64,000 nucleotides of DNA from Alternaria dauci (taxonomy: Eukaryota; Ascomycota; Dothideomycetes; Pleosporales; Pleosporaceae). Below are positions 12,689 through 23,286 of the stretch, piece after piece. The stretch spans positions 3,906,001 through 3,970,000 of the forward strand of contig NC_091272.1 of assembly GCF_042100115.1 (NCBI RefSeq), given 5' to 3'. A program made the position numbers and the translations under genes. Each line of letters begins with the position of its first letter. Within the stretch, counting starts at the first letter, position 1. The notes under the pieces are model-generated. The model saw nothing but the letters and a program-made list of their open reading frames with translations. It did not search any database and had not been told where the DNA came from.

Positions 12689-13684
12689 ATGGGTGCCACC
12701 GAAGCGGCAGCGCAACCCGGCGCTGGCTGGGACGAAGCGCATTGTACAGCAGCACTCGCACAGTTGGAGCAGCTTCAGGCGCAGGTGAGTATTTCGCAAC
12801 ACCTTCCCTGGACTTGTACTGATATGCGACAGATAAACAACACGCGCTTAGCTATTCCGCGCATCATCGAGCCTTTCCATCGTCCTCAGAGTTCCACGAC
12901 TTATAAACTATATGTCGAGGGCGTCAAGGGTGCCCAGGACAGCCTAGATGCGCTCACAAAACGATGGAAGGATCCCGATATGCAGGGCATATTCGAGCAC
13001 GTCAAGCAAAGCTTCAGCGCAAATGCAGATCTATCAGAATGTGTCTCAGTAACCTCCCACGGATGGGTAGAAAGAGCGCGGAAGGCAAAGGCGTCGGCAA
13101 AGAGCAAGGGACGTGAAAGCGTAGATGATGCTGGTGCCACACTCACTGACGCGGATATATCTCGAATTGTGGTGGATTTCCGCAAGGCACACCCGAATCT
13201 GAAAGTGGAGGCACAAGATGACGATCGGACCATCCATGTATGACATGCAAACGCCTGAAGAATACTATCTGCTCACACATTTAACAGATGCGGTTTGTTT
13301 CTGGTTCTCTTATGCTGAAATTTCGCATTGGCATCGAGCGCGAAGCGAACGGACGACACAAACTCAACGCCGAGTGCTTGGGTACAACGGAGCCCTTCTT
13401 GGCCATCACAAGATGCATTGCATCTCGGCCAAACGCTGATGATTTGAAGTATCTGTTGGTAGGTACATGAATTCTTGTGCTTTTGGCATGATTTGACTAT
13501 AAGCTCACGATAACAGGATATGATTGCTGCATACAAGACTGTGAAAGGGACTTCGTGTGCTCGATGCGGAAACCTCCTCGATAAGTCGGCACTGACACCT
13601 ACCGCAAGACGAAGTAAACAGGTCGCTAGCACGACCGAGAATCTCGAAACGATATGGGAGGCGACCCACGAAGCTTGCATTTGA
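12689..13684 (+). CDS. MED27: Mediator complex subunit 27
   Basis: Component of the Mediator coactivator that bridges transcription factors and RNA polymerase II. Four exons (12689-12784, 12833-13237, 13288-13458, 13517-13684), all phase 0, encode 279 residues. The N-terminal half is helical. The C-terminal Med27 domain ends in a Cys pair within DMIAAYKTVKGTSCARCGNLLD, which is the strongest family signature. Intron 1 (48 bases) is a multiple of three without a stop, so the gene also reads open through it; its GTGAGT donor and GCGACAG acceptor argue for splicing. The stop codon lies only 28 bases from the stop of the convergent next gene, so their 3' transcripts must overlap. Confidence 0.85.
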
Positions 13685-13712
13685 AAAGACTCTTTTTCCA
13701 AGAAATAAGGCA

Positions 13713-14369
13713 TTAAAACACGTGTGTGCCACTCTGGTTCACCAATGGACCACCCAAGTGAAACGGTAGGTGTTGTGCATCTTGCCACCAGTTACCATGC
13801 ACATCGCGCACAGCTTCGGGGAATATGTTCTTATAAGAATCCGGTTGCCATTTCGCGTCTGTCCACATGCGAGGATGCCGATTTACATACTTTCGCGTGC
13901 GGAAGTCGTAGGCCATTCCGCGAGAACGTCCACCTGACAGTACACCTCCCTCTGTCCAAGGGGCGAACTTGGAAGGATTGAAGGCGTACTCCAAGTCACC
14001 CTCGTCGAGATTGACATGTTTGGACCATTGGGATCGCGATGGGCGTTTGGCCACAAAATCTCTTGTATCAGCCGCGCAGCCGACGAAGACGTCCGGGCCT
14101 TTACCACCAAGAATGTCTTTCATTCGACCCAACTTGGAGCCATTCCTGCCGTCTTTCGGCCAGATGAAAGCTTTCGATGATTTCGCGTTTCGCAATTTTC
14201 GGCCATCTTGATACCACCCGTTGGGTTTCGAGGGGTGGCCGCGAATATATTGGGCTGGACTGTGTGTCCAAGGCCCTGGGGCAGGGAAAAAGATTTGTGG
14301 GAAAGGCAAGAAATCAGCCATACCTAAGAGGTGTCGGAGTGAGATTGCACTAGGGTATGGATGCCGCAT
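13713..14369 (-). CDS. Hypothetical protein, 218 residues
   Basis: Single-exon reading frame from ATG at 14369 to TAA/TAG-type stop at 13713. I do not recognise the family. The protein is basic and rich in W, P, G and R, with repeated short turns such as WYQDGRKLR, WPKDGRNGSK and YDFRTRKYVNRHPRMW. There is no clear membrane span or secretion signal; a second ATG 16 codons downstream (MADFLPFPQ) could be the real start. The even amino-acid use and the tight fit between neighbours argue that it is a real gene. It converges on MED27 (28-base gap) and diverges from NIC96. Confidence 0.6.
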   Translation of the reverse strand: MRHPYPSAISLRHLLGMADFLPFPQIFFPAPGPWTHSPAQYIRGHPSKPNGWYQDGRKLRNAKSSKAFIWPKDGRNGSKLGRMKDILGGKGPDVFVGCAADTRDFVAKRPSRSQWSKHVNLDEGDLEYAFNPSKFAPWTEGGVLSGGRSRGMAYDFRTRKYVNRHPRMWTDAKWQPDSYKNIFPEAVRDVHGNWWQDAQHLPFHLGGPLVNQSGTHVF

Positions 14370-14856
14370 CTCGAAACCACTGCGATAGACGTTCGCTTTT
14401 GAAGAGTCAACACTGTCACTCGTTTGCTAGAATAGGTCGCGAAGATGAGTTGGGCTTGCACAACATGACGGAGACTGAACATATGTATAATCGTTTGTCG
14501 TGTCGCCATCACTTCGCATGCAAAGTTTCATATCATCTGGCCAGGCTTCCGTTCTCATTTGGCTCATTGACGAACAGCTGGACACGACGGTTGTACGACT
14601 CTCTTATCAAACATCCAAATTCAGCTTCAAGTTCTTTTCTCTGGAAAGACAAGTAAAACGAAGATCAAGAAAGAAAACTATTCTCGACTCACACTTGATC
14701 TGTGCCTCAGTAAACTTTTGATAGTACTGGTTCTTTCACACGCGTACCTGAAAGACAGGGATCATGGGGGTCCGAGCTCTCAAGCTTGAACAACGCGATC
14801 TCGTTTCTCCAGGTTTGTTTTCGGCACCATCAACAACACCGCCCCGTACAACCACC
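14370..14856. promoter_or_regulatory. Divergent promoter region, hypothetical gene / NIC96
   Basis: Head-to-head spacer of 487 bases. It also contains an ATG at 14764 in frame with NIC96 that would add 31 residues. No TATA or CCAAT element stands out. Confidence 0.4.
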
Positions 14857-17800
14857 ATGTCGCTTTTCGGCAATCTTGGAGGCTCCCAGCCCGCCTCTTC
14901 TGGCGCAACAGGCGGAGGACTGTTTGGGGCAACAACGGGCGCATCAGGCGGTACTACACCAAGCTTGTTTGGCAATCTGGGCGGAGGCACTTCGAATGCG
15001 CAATCCGGTACGACACAAGCACCCAGCACTGGAGGCGGACTTTTCAGTGGCTTGGGCGGAGCAAAGCCGGCAGCAACCACGACATCCTCCTCGCTGTTCG
15101 CTGGCGCCGCATCGACCTCACAGCCGCAAACGCAAGCGCAACCCAGCAGCTTCGGCGGACTCTTCAACAAACCGGCATCGCAAGCGACAACGACCAACAA
15201 CACGCAACAAACGAGCGGCCTTGGCCAATCCTCCCTCTTCGGCGCTACCTCCACACAGCAGCAGCCCCAACAGCAGCAACAGCAGCAGCAGCAGCAACAG
15301 GGCGCGTCGCTATCCCAGGCAAACGCTGGTACCGGTCGCTCTGCCCACTTTGACCATCTGCTCGAGCGAGGACGAAAGCGCAATGCTGGCGAAAATGGCG
15401 GTAACAACTTTGACGAACTGCCGTCCCTACAGTTGGGACTGGGAGACATCGCACGCAAGGTGCGCAATCTGGGTGCTGGAGGTCCCTCGGCAGACCAGGT
15501 TCAGGATCGCTCCCAGGATCGCGCTGCGTAGGTTGGACTTCATAGTCGTGTGTTGCTTTGTGCTAACTGCTTGTAGACACTACCTGCTTTCCGCCTCTGG
15601 CGTGAAGATGGGCAGCACCCTCCGCGACCTCAACCAATTCTCTTCTCAAGCCGGTCTGGCTGCACCTGGCCAGGCCCAGAACCTCTTCGATAACGACGTA
15701 GACGGCTACATCTCGAACCTGCACTCCCAATCAACCCTAGCACTCATTCAAGAAGGATTAGAGCAATCTAAACGCGACTTTGACACCTTCCTCGAGGACA
15801 ACGTTCAGATTGAATGGGACAAGCAGAGACAGCGGATATACGAGCATTTCGGACTTGGTCGACAGAGTGAAGATATGGCCGCATCCCAAAGCGGCGCATT
15901 CGGCAGCACGGCCCGCGGGGCTTTTGGACGCGCAACAGGGCGCAAGGGTCGTTCTATGGGCCCTAACAGCGGTGCGTCTGTCAACGGAAGATCGACTTTT
16001 GGCGCGTCTGCTGCCGGCCCGCCTGTCCTTGGTGCCTCTCAAAGTGTGCTTGGTGGGCGCGAATCTACCGATAAATCTGTCATGGGTGGGCAACCTGCTT
16101 CTCAGGACCGATACGTGCGCGACAAACAGGAAAAGTACATGGACGAGGTCAAGAAGCTCAACGAGTCCAGGCTACGTGAGAGCTCCTTCTCAGTACTCCA
16201 TGCATTCTCAGACGTAGAGAAGGCTGCGGGCACCGAGTACTCAGAGCACTTTACAAACGCGTACGGGGCGCTTATGTCAATCACCGGCGAGAAGACCGAA
16301 CTGGAGGCCTCCAACCCTGGCTCCAACCAGCCGAGAGAGCGAAGTTTCACCAAAGACTACTTGGATGAACAACCAAACTCTGCTGCTAGCGTGCGCATGC
16401 GCAAACGCATACTCGATGGCTCTCGGAAGTTTTTGGAAAGCAAGTTCCTGGAGCAAGTGGAAGATGTGTTGCGGAGGAACCCTGCAGAGGCGCTTGTCGG
16501 TGGAGTTCCCTCCATGCTCAACAAGATCCGAGGCTTTGTACGAGCGAAAGCTGCATTCAAGGAGCTCGGTGCAGACAGTGATCTGTTCCAGAGGATAGGC
16601 GAAGCTGGCGATGAGTTTCCTTGGATTATAATATTCTTCCTCCTCAGGGGTGGTCTCCTCACCGAGGCTGCTGAATATGTACGAGAGAAGAGAAACTTCT
16701 TCCAAAACACCGATAGAAACTTTCAGGCGGCAATCACTCAGTACGCCACCGATCCCGAGCGAAGGTTGAACCCAGATACGCAACAAAAGGTTGCGCATAC
16801 GCATGCCCAGAGGACTCGCTTGAAGACGCCGGAAGACCCCTACCGGATGGCCTGTTACAAGATCGTCGGCCGGTGTGACATGAGCCAACGCAATCTAGCG
16901 CCGATCAAAGAGAACATGGACGACTGGGTATGGCTGCAATTCAATCTGGCCCGTGAAGGCAACCGCGCTGAAGAGAATGCTGGCGAGATCTTCGGCTTGG
17001 AAGAACTGCGAACAACCATCAAGGATATCGGTCAGCGTCACTTCATGAACGACGAAGCCGAGTCTGCGGGTGGTTATGGAATCTACTTTTATCTCGCCAC
17101 CCTTGCTGGTCTGTTTGAGCCAGCGATCAACTACCTCTACACCCACAACTACGTCTCTGCAGTTCATTTCGCCGTTGCTCTGGACTACTACGGCCTACTG
17201 CGCGTGTCGGACTGGACGACTGCAGGCGGAGAGATCATGACCTTCACTACACGACAGCAGCCACAGCTCAACTTTGGGCGCATAATCGGCCACTACACTA
17301 GTGACTTCCGTGCCGCACGAGCTGATGCTGCAGCTGACTACTTGGTGCTGATCTGCATGAATGCGGATCTACCAGGTGAAGCAGGACGTCAACAGGCAGA
17401 GCTCTGCCATGAAGCGCTTCGTGAGCTTGTCCTTGAGACGCGCGAGTTCTCTACGTTGCTGGGTGATGTCAAGTCAAACGGCGAGACGACACCTGGTCTC
17501 ATTCAGGAACGTGTGCCGTTGCTTAAGCTCGATGGCGAGATGGGCCTGTTGAACACCATCACCAGCGAAGCCGCGAGGATGGCGGATGACAACGGACGCA
17601 TCAATGACGCCATCTTACTCTGCCACCTTGCTGGCGAATATGACAGCGTTGTGACAATCTTGAACCGCGCCCTTGCCGAAGCACTCTCTGTAGAGCTCGG
17701 TCAAGAGCCACTTCGTCTGGAGCCGTTGAAGCCACGACTGACACCCGCGGAGTCACAGCAACAGCAGCAGCAACGAAGTGACCTGACGTCGTCGAGCTTG

Positions 17801-18359
17801 AGCATGCTTGGAACAGATGATCCTGTCGAACTCGCCCAAAAGGTTATTGCATTGTACGATGCAAACAGTCTATGGTGGAGGAAGGTGTCACAGATGAACC
17901 GTGATACGGTTGGAATACTATTCCAGCTCAACAACGCAAAGAAGGTCATCGAGGCTGGCGACTACATGGCAGCACTCGGCGTAAGTGGTTCCATCTCTGT
18001 CTTGTGCGATCATTCACTAACAAGCCATGCAGCAAATCGAAAACCTTCGTATCCTCCCCCTGTCTGCTGGAGGCAATGTCAGCGACATTCGCGCTACTGC
18101 CAACAGCTTCAACTCATATCCACCAGAGATTTCGCGCAATATTGGCAACGTGCTTCTCTGGTGCATCGGCTGCTGCTCGCGACACCGTGGGCGTCTGCTG
18201 TCTGGACAGTTCGAAGACAGGATGCGCAAGGTACTTGCGGATCAGCTGCTGCAGAAAGCCAAGGACCTCATGGTCTTTGCCGGGCTTATCAAGTACAAGC
18301 TGCCACCAAGAGTGTTTGAGACGCTGGCTAGGGAAGGTCAAGAAGTTGGTGCTTTCTAG
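14857..18359 (+). CDS. NIC96: Nucleoporin NIC96/Nup93 with FG-repeat N-terminus
   Basis: Linker nucleoporin of the inner ring of the nuclear pore. Exons 14857-15527, 15577-17980 and 18033-18359 give 1133 residues. The first 150 or so residues are G/S/T/Q-rich with repeated GLFG, SLFG and GLFS motifs and a glutamine tract; such repeats bind transport receptors and Nsp1-complex partners. The remainder is the alpha-helical Nup93/Nic96 domain, recognisable by FPWIIIFFLLRGG, DPYRMACYKIVGRCD, DDWVWLQFNLAR and GIYFYLATLAGLFEPAI. I chose the ATG at 14857 (ACCACC context) because the FG region starts directly there; an in-frame ATG at 14764 is an alternative. Introns are phase 2 and phase 0. Yeast Nic96 is shorter (839) and lacks much of this FG extension. 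Confidence 0.92.
15256..15300 (+). repeat. CAG/CAA glutamine tract in NIC96
   Basis: Fifteen codons, fourteen of them CAG or CAA with one CCC interruption, encode a polyglutamine tract between the FG repeats and the helical domain. The tract is in frame and likely length-variable between strains. Confidence 0.9.
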
Positions 18360-19262
18360 AATTGGGGTAATAACGATAGATGTTCGCATGTTGGAGTCTC
18401 TGGAATTGACATTGTAGTCCCAAGAATGGGCTGGGAAATGCTTGGATCTGGGAGCAAAGGTCGATTGGACATGCGCGCAATCGCTGGACATGGTTGGTTT
18501 GACTTTGAGCGATGCCAACAAATCATTATACTTCCGGGCCATCCGTATCTCAGTGATGATGATCAGAATGCTCTCGCCGCGAGAGGCGGCGTGGGGTGAT
18601 GTGATGGCCAAGATGAAGATGGTACAACGACGGCACGGCCACGGTGACACAGACGATGTCTCCCTACGTTGTCATTTGTTGGCATGCAAGTCTTGCAGAT
18701 CAGGGCAACAATCAAGTCGTCCGATTCTGGGAACGTGCCGACGGCCGTGGTTGGCGATGCTTCCAGGCTCGGGCTGAGGATCGGCGAGTGGTGTGACCCC
18801 ACTTGGCGGGCTGGGGAGCTATTTTCTTCTGGAGCTCCCACGTCATATGGGCGAACACCCCTGCTCGGAGCCCCATCACCTTATCACCAGTTTGAGTAAC
18901 ACATACACCCGGCGCCTTTGATACAGGAATCTCACCATCACTCCACCTAATAGTTAGCTAGTCGTACTAATTCTGACACTCACAAATCAACACTCAGGAT
19001 TCGGCAGAGCTACCCCTCCCTCCGCCGTCAACCATTGAAACTTCCCAACACACAGGGACCCGCTTCTCTCGGCGTCTTAACTTTTCAACTAGACAGGTGA
19101 ATCCACATTGACCTCATATTGACCCACGGCCAAATATCTTTTCGGACCTTCGCATTCAGCTCAGCTGCCAACACCTCGAGCCTCACCTTCCACCACCCCC
19201 AACCTTAATCTGCACCTTCCACTCCGCCCAATACCCTATCCAACACCACCCGATCTCACACT
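18360..19262. promoter_or_regulatory. NIC96 3' region and phosphofructokinase promoter
   Basis: Spacer of 903 bases between tandem genes. From about 19140 to the PFK start the sequence is strongly C- and CT-rich, as is common just upstream of highly expressed fungal glycolytic genes. CCAAT occurs at 19228-19232 but is probably too close to the start codon to act. Nothing else supported. Confidence 0.5.
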
Positions 19263-21620
19263 ATGGCCCCCACCGAGATCCCACCGCCCCTCGAGGGCAA
19301 GAAGAGGCGCATCGGAGTCATGACGAGCGGAGGAGATGCGCCTGGCATGAACGGAGCAGTGCGCGCTGTAGTACGCATGGCCATCCACAACAATTGCGAG
19401 GCATTCGCCATATATGAGGGCTACGACGGTCTGGTCAAGGGCGGAGACATGATCAAGGAGATGCACTGGGACGACGTCAGAGGCTTCCTATCCGAGGGCG
19501 GCACGCTCATTGGCACAGCACGATGCATGGAGTTCATGCAACGAGAAGGCCGCCGGACGGCTGCAAAGAACATGATCGTCAAGGGTATCGACGCGCTGAT
19601 CATCTGCGGCGGTGATGGTTCCCTCACAGGTGCCGACAAGTTCCGTGCTGAGTGGCCGGAGCTGCTGACCGAGCTGGTGCAAGAGAAGCAACTCACACAG
19701 GAGCAGGTCGAGCCCTTCAAGCACCTGAACATTGTCGGACTGGTCGGTTCCATCGACAACGACCTTTCCATGACCGACGCTACCATCGGCTGCTACACCT
19801 CTCTCGGCCGTATCTGCGAAGCCATCGACTCGGTCGACACCACTGCCGTCAGTCACCAGCGTGCTTTCGTCATCGAAGTCATGGGCCGGCACTGTGGCTG
19901 GCTCGCGCTCAGCGCAGGTGTTGCAACAGGCGCCGACTTTGTCTTCACACCAGAAAACCCACCCAGCGAAGGCTGGCCGGAACAGATGTGCAAACAAATC
20001 AAGAAGCAGAGAGAAATGGGCAAGCGAAAGACCATTGTCGTCGTTGCCGAGGGAGCCATTGATCGCAACCTCAACAAAATCACATCACAGCAGGTCAAGG
20101 ACATTCTTGCAAACGAAGCCAAGCTCGACACGCGAGTGACTACGCTTGGACACGTCCAGCGTGGAGGTACACCATGCGCCTACGACCGTATGCTTGCGAC
20201 ACTCCAGGGCGCTGAAGCTGTCAAGGCAGTGTTGGAAGCTACCCCTGATACCCCCAGCCCAGTCATCTGCATGCAAGAGAACAAGATCGTCCGACGGCCA
20301 CTCCTTGAAGCTGTCGCTCAGACCAAGGAGGTTGCTGTAGCTATCGAGAAGAAGGACTTCCAGAGGGCCATGCAGCTCCGCGATACTGAGTTCGAGCAAC
20401 AGTATCAAGCCTACCAAATCACCACAGCGCAAGGTCAGCCAGACCTTCTACTACCAGAGAACAAGCGCATGCGCGTCGGTATCATCCACGTAGGTGCCCC
20501 AGCCGGAGGCATGAACGCTGCGACACGAGCTGCTGTTGCGCACTGCCTTGCTCGCGGCCACACACCAGTTGCGCTCCACAACGGTTTCCCTGGCATAATC
20601 CGCCACCACTCTGATGAGCCCGTGGGTGCGGTGCGAGACATCAAGTGGATTGATGCTGAGACCTGGGCATCCAAGGGTGGATCTGAGATTGGAACCAACC
20701 GCGGGCTCCCTAGTGAGGATCTCGAGACAGTTGCGTTCGTCTTCAAGAAGTTCAACATCCAGTCCTTGTTCGTCGTTGGTGGCTTCGAAGCATTCACAGC
20801 CGTTTCGGAACTGAGGAAAGCACGGGAGTACTACAAATCGTTCAAGATTCCCATGGTCATCATCCCTGCCACCATTTCAAACAACGTCCCAGGAACAGAG
20901 TATTCTATCGGCTCAGACACTTGCTTGAACGCGCTTATCCAATACTCCGATGCCTGCCGCCAATCAGCATCTGCGTCGCGTCGCCGCGTCTTCGTCATCG
21001 AGACCCAAGGTGGTGAGTCGGGCTACATCGCAACAGTCGCCGGTCTCAGTATCGGAGCTCTGGCCGTATACACTCCTGAAGATGGCATTAGTCTTAAAAT
21101 GCTCGACCGTGATATCGACCACCTCCGCGACGTCTTTGCCAAGGACAAGGGTATCAGCAGGTCTGGTAAGGTGATTTTGGTCAACGAGAAGGCGTCCAAG
21201 ACCTACTCCGTGCAGATGATTGCTCAAATGATCGCGGAGGCCGGCAAAGGCAAGTTTGAATCTCGTCACGGTGTGCCTGGCCACTTCCAGCAAGGTACTA
21301 TCCCATCACCCATGGACCGTGTCAGGGCTGTCAGATTCGCTATCAAGGCTATGCAACATCTGGAGAGCTTTGCTGGTCTAAGTCCAGAGGAGATAGAGGA
21401 CGACTCCATGTCAATCAGCGTTATCGGAATCAAGGGCAGCAAGCTACTCTTCTCTCCGATGGAGACTGTGGAGAAGAGGGAGACTGAATGGCACCGTCGC
21501 CGCCCCAAGCATGAGTTCTGGATGGCTCTCAAGGAGACAGTCGACACGCTTTCCGGTAGGCCTCAGGCCCCGGCCAAGCCTATCGACATCGACACACTGG
21601 CTGGACGCCCAGCTAAATGA
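19263..21620 (+). CDS. pfkA: ATP-dependent 6-phosphofructokinase
   Basis: Glycolytic enzyme converting fructose 6-phosphate and ATP to fructose 1,6-bisphosphate. One uninterrupted 785-residue frame, typical for eukaryotic PFK with two homologous halves. The N-terminal catalytic half has GGDAPGMN (23-30), GGDGSLTG and GSIDNDLSMTD, the latter containing the catalytic aspartate region, then RHCGWLAL and HVQRGG. The C-terminal half repeats the fold with degenerate motifs (HVGAPAGGMNAATR, GGFEAF, PATISNNV, QGGESGYIA), as expected for the allosteric fructose-2,6-bisphosphate-binding half. Lack of introns and a CT-rich leader suggest strong expression. Confidence 0.96.
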   Translation: MAPTEIPPPLEGKKRRIGVMTSGGDAPGMNGAVRAVVRMAIHNNCEAFAIYEGYDGLVKGGDMIKEMHWDDVRGFLSEGGTLIGTARCMEFMQREGRRTAAKNMIVKGIDALIICGGDGSLTGADKFRAEWPELLTELVQEKQLTQEQVEPFKHLNIVGLVGSIDNDLSMTDATIGCYTSLGRICEAIDSVDTTAVSHQRAFVIEVMGRHCGWLALSAGVATGADFVFTPENPPSEGWPEQMCKQIKKQREMGKRKTIVVVAEGAIDRNLNKITSQQVKDILANEAKLDTRVTTLGHVQRGGTPCAYDRMLATLQGAEAVKAVLEATPDTPSPVICMQENKIVRRPLLEAVAQTKEVAVAIEKKDFQRAMQLRDTEFEQQYQAYQITTAQGQPDLLLPENKRMRVGIIHVGAPAGGMNAATRAAVAHCLARGHTPVALHNGFPGIIRHHSDEPVGAVRDIKWIDAETWASKGGSEIGTNRGLPSEDLETVAFVFKKFNIQSLFVVGGFEAFTAVSELRKAREYYKSFKIPMVIIPATISNNVPGTEYSIGSDTCLNALIQYSDACRQSASASRRRVFVIETQGGESGYIATVAGLSIGALAVYTPEDGISLKMLDRDIDHLRDVFAKDKGISRSGKVILVNEKASKTYSVQMIAQMIAEAGKGKFESRHGVPGHFQQGTIPSPMDRVRAVRFAIKAMQHLESFAGLSPEEIEDDSMSISVIGIKGSKLLFSPMETVEKRETEWHRRRPKHEFWMALKETVDTLSGRPQAPAKPIDIDTLAGRPAK

Positions 21621-21783
21621 ACGGATACAAGGCTTTTGAGCTTACGAGGTGTACAGGCGTAGGTTTGAGTTTGAGATACTTGCTACAGACGACCCTTGGC
21701 CACTATGATCACGGCGTACATGTAGATAGATGCTTCCTTATGATAACGACCATGAAATGATCTGACTTAATAATCATCTTATC

Positions 21784-22909
21784 TCAATCCTCTTGAAACT
21801 TTTCCAAGCTCTCATCGTTCCAGCTCAAGAATTTGCCGTTGAAACTCTTGACCTCGCTGCCTCCAACGGCCAGTCTCGCAATGACATGACCCGGTTGCTC
21901 TGGCTTCAAAAGCCCTCCACCGCTCTTCAGTCCACTAAACTTCTCTCTGTCCTTTTCGCTCATTCGCTCATGATGCACTTCTCGAATCTCACGCTGCATC
22001 TCCGTGTCCACGACGCCTGGTCTGATAGAGATTGTTGTGACAGAAGGTTCTTCGACTGAGAGGGTAAGGGCTAGGTGGTTCAAGACCGCTTTGCCGGCGC
22101 CATAGCAGCCCCAGCCTTGGTAAGCGGAGGTTGCGGCGCCGCTAGAGGTTAGGATGATGCGGCCCTGGGTCTTGCGCAGGCTAGGGAGGGAGGCTTGAAT
22201 CTAGTAGAGGTCGGGATGGTCAGATGGGATTTTGGATCAATCAGAGGAGATGGAGCATTCTCGTGGCAGGCATATCTGTTATTACACTTGAACTGGGCGA
22301 TGAACAACTGATTGGACAATCAAACGGAACCAAGACGAGATAGGTACTTACCAAGCTAAGAGCACTGAAAACGTTGACATCGAATCCCTTCTTCCACTCC
22401 TCAACACTGGTATCAGCCACCTTCTTCACTGGGTCCAAAGACCCATGGTTGATAATCAGCGAGTCGAGACGTCCCCATTTCTCGTGTGCCAAAGCTACAG
22501 CTTGCCCGGGTAGCGAGGCATCGGACATGTCCCCAGCGAGGACAGCTACTTTGTCAGCACCATATTGAGATTGCAGAGCGTCGAGAGACGACTGGGTTCG
22601 TGAGACGAGAACCAGCTTGTGGTTGCGGGAGAGGAGGTGATGGGCAATCGCTTGACCGATCCCTGATTGGAGATGTTAGTAAAAGACGAACCACACAGTC
22701 TGTCATGATAGCTTCTTTTCGATGTATGCGGAAAACTAGTTGAAACGCGCCAACTCTTGCACTGCTATTGTGTTTCAGAAGACGAAAAGGGATATCGACT
22801 GTGGATGCTTTGGCTGGGTTGGAAACAGATGCTATGGGCGTGTTAGACGCACGCACATACCTCTCGATGCACCCGTGAGAATAACAACCATTTCCTTTGA
22901 TTGGCTCAT
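21784..22909 (-). CDS. Short-chain dehydrogenase/reductase (SDR)
   Basis: NAD(P)-dependent oxidoreductase of 258 residues; exons 22909-22861, 22662-22352 and 22200-21784. The first intron falls inside the cofactor motif TGASRGIG (12-19). Further hallmarks are LIINHGS (NAG-like), the catalytic serine in ILTSSGAA, and YGAGK as the YxxxK pair, followed by IRPGVVDTEM. The overall pattern resembles the yeast YIR035C/sepiapterin-reductase-like group; the substrate cannot be told. The introns, 198 and 151 bases, are longer than most in this window. The gene lies 377 bases in front of an MFS transporter gene on the same strand. Confidence 0.87.
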
Positions 22910-23286
22910 TTCGACTATTGGTTGGGTGTTTGGAGCTACGAGCTGGATACTGGAAAAGTTATGCTCGTGTTGGAGGGGCATACGTCATATTAGTCATCTC
23001 CTTATCATTTGAGTAGTTCGTAGATAACCTTGGAACTATAGGGCAACTTGAACGGCATGAGCATTTGAAGCAAGCATACAGTAATTCATTCAAATGATTA
23101 ACAGAGTACATTCGAGCAATTCAAAGCTTGAAGCATCGGCTTGTTGGCCTAATCTAGTGCATATCTGAAGTCTTTCACGGTACCGCAAAATGACACCCGA
23201 CCGGAGCTTCTAAATTTATACAGAATACGGGAACAATTTCGCTCGATACACGTCACACATCCAAAACTCTCTCCATGACTTGACGT
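22910..23286. other. Intergenic, SDR promoter side and MFS 3' end
   Basis: Spacer of 377 bases between two genes on the minus strand. AT-rich towards 23000-23270; no ORF or clear promoter element recognised. Confidence 0.4.

Noticed and set aside
14786..18319. Single 1177-codon frame across the NIC96 locus
   Set aside because: It is the true frame of NIC96 exon 2 extended through both flanking introns. Its first and last parts are out-of-frame readings of exon 1 and exon 3, with compositions unlike the protein family.
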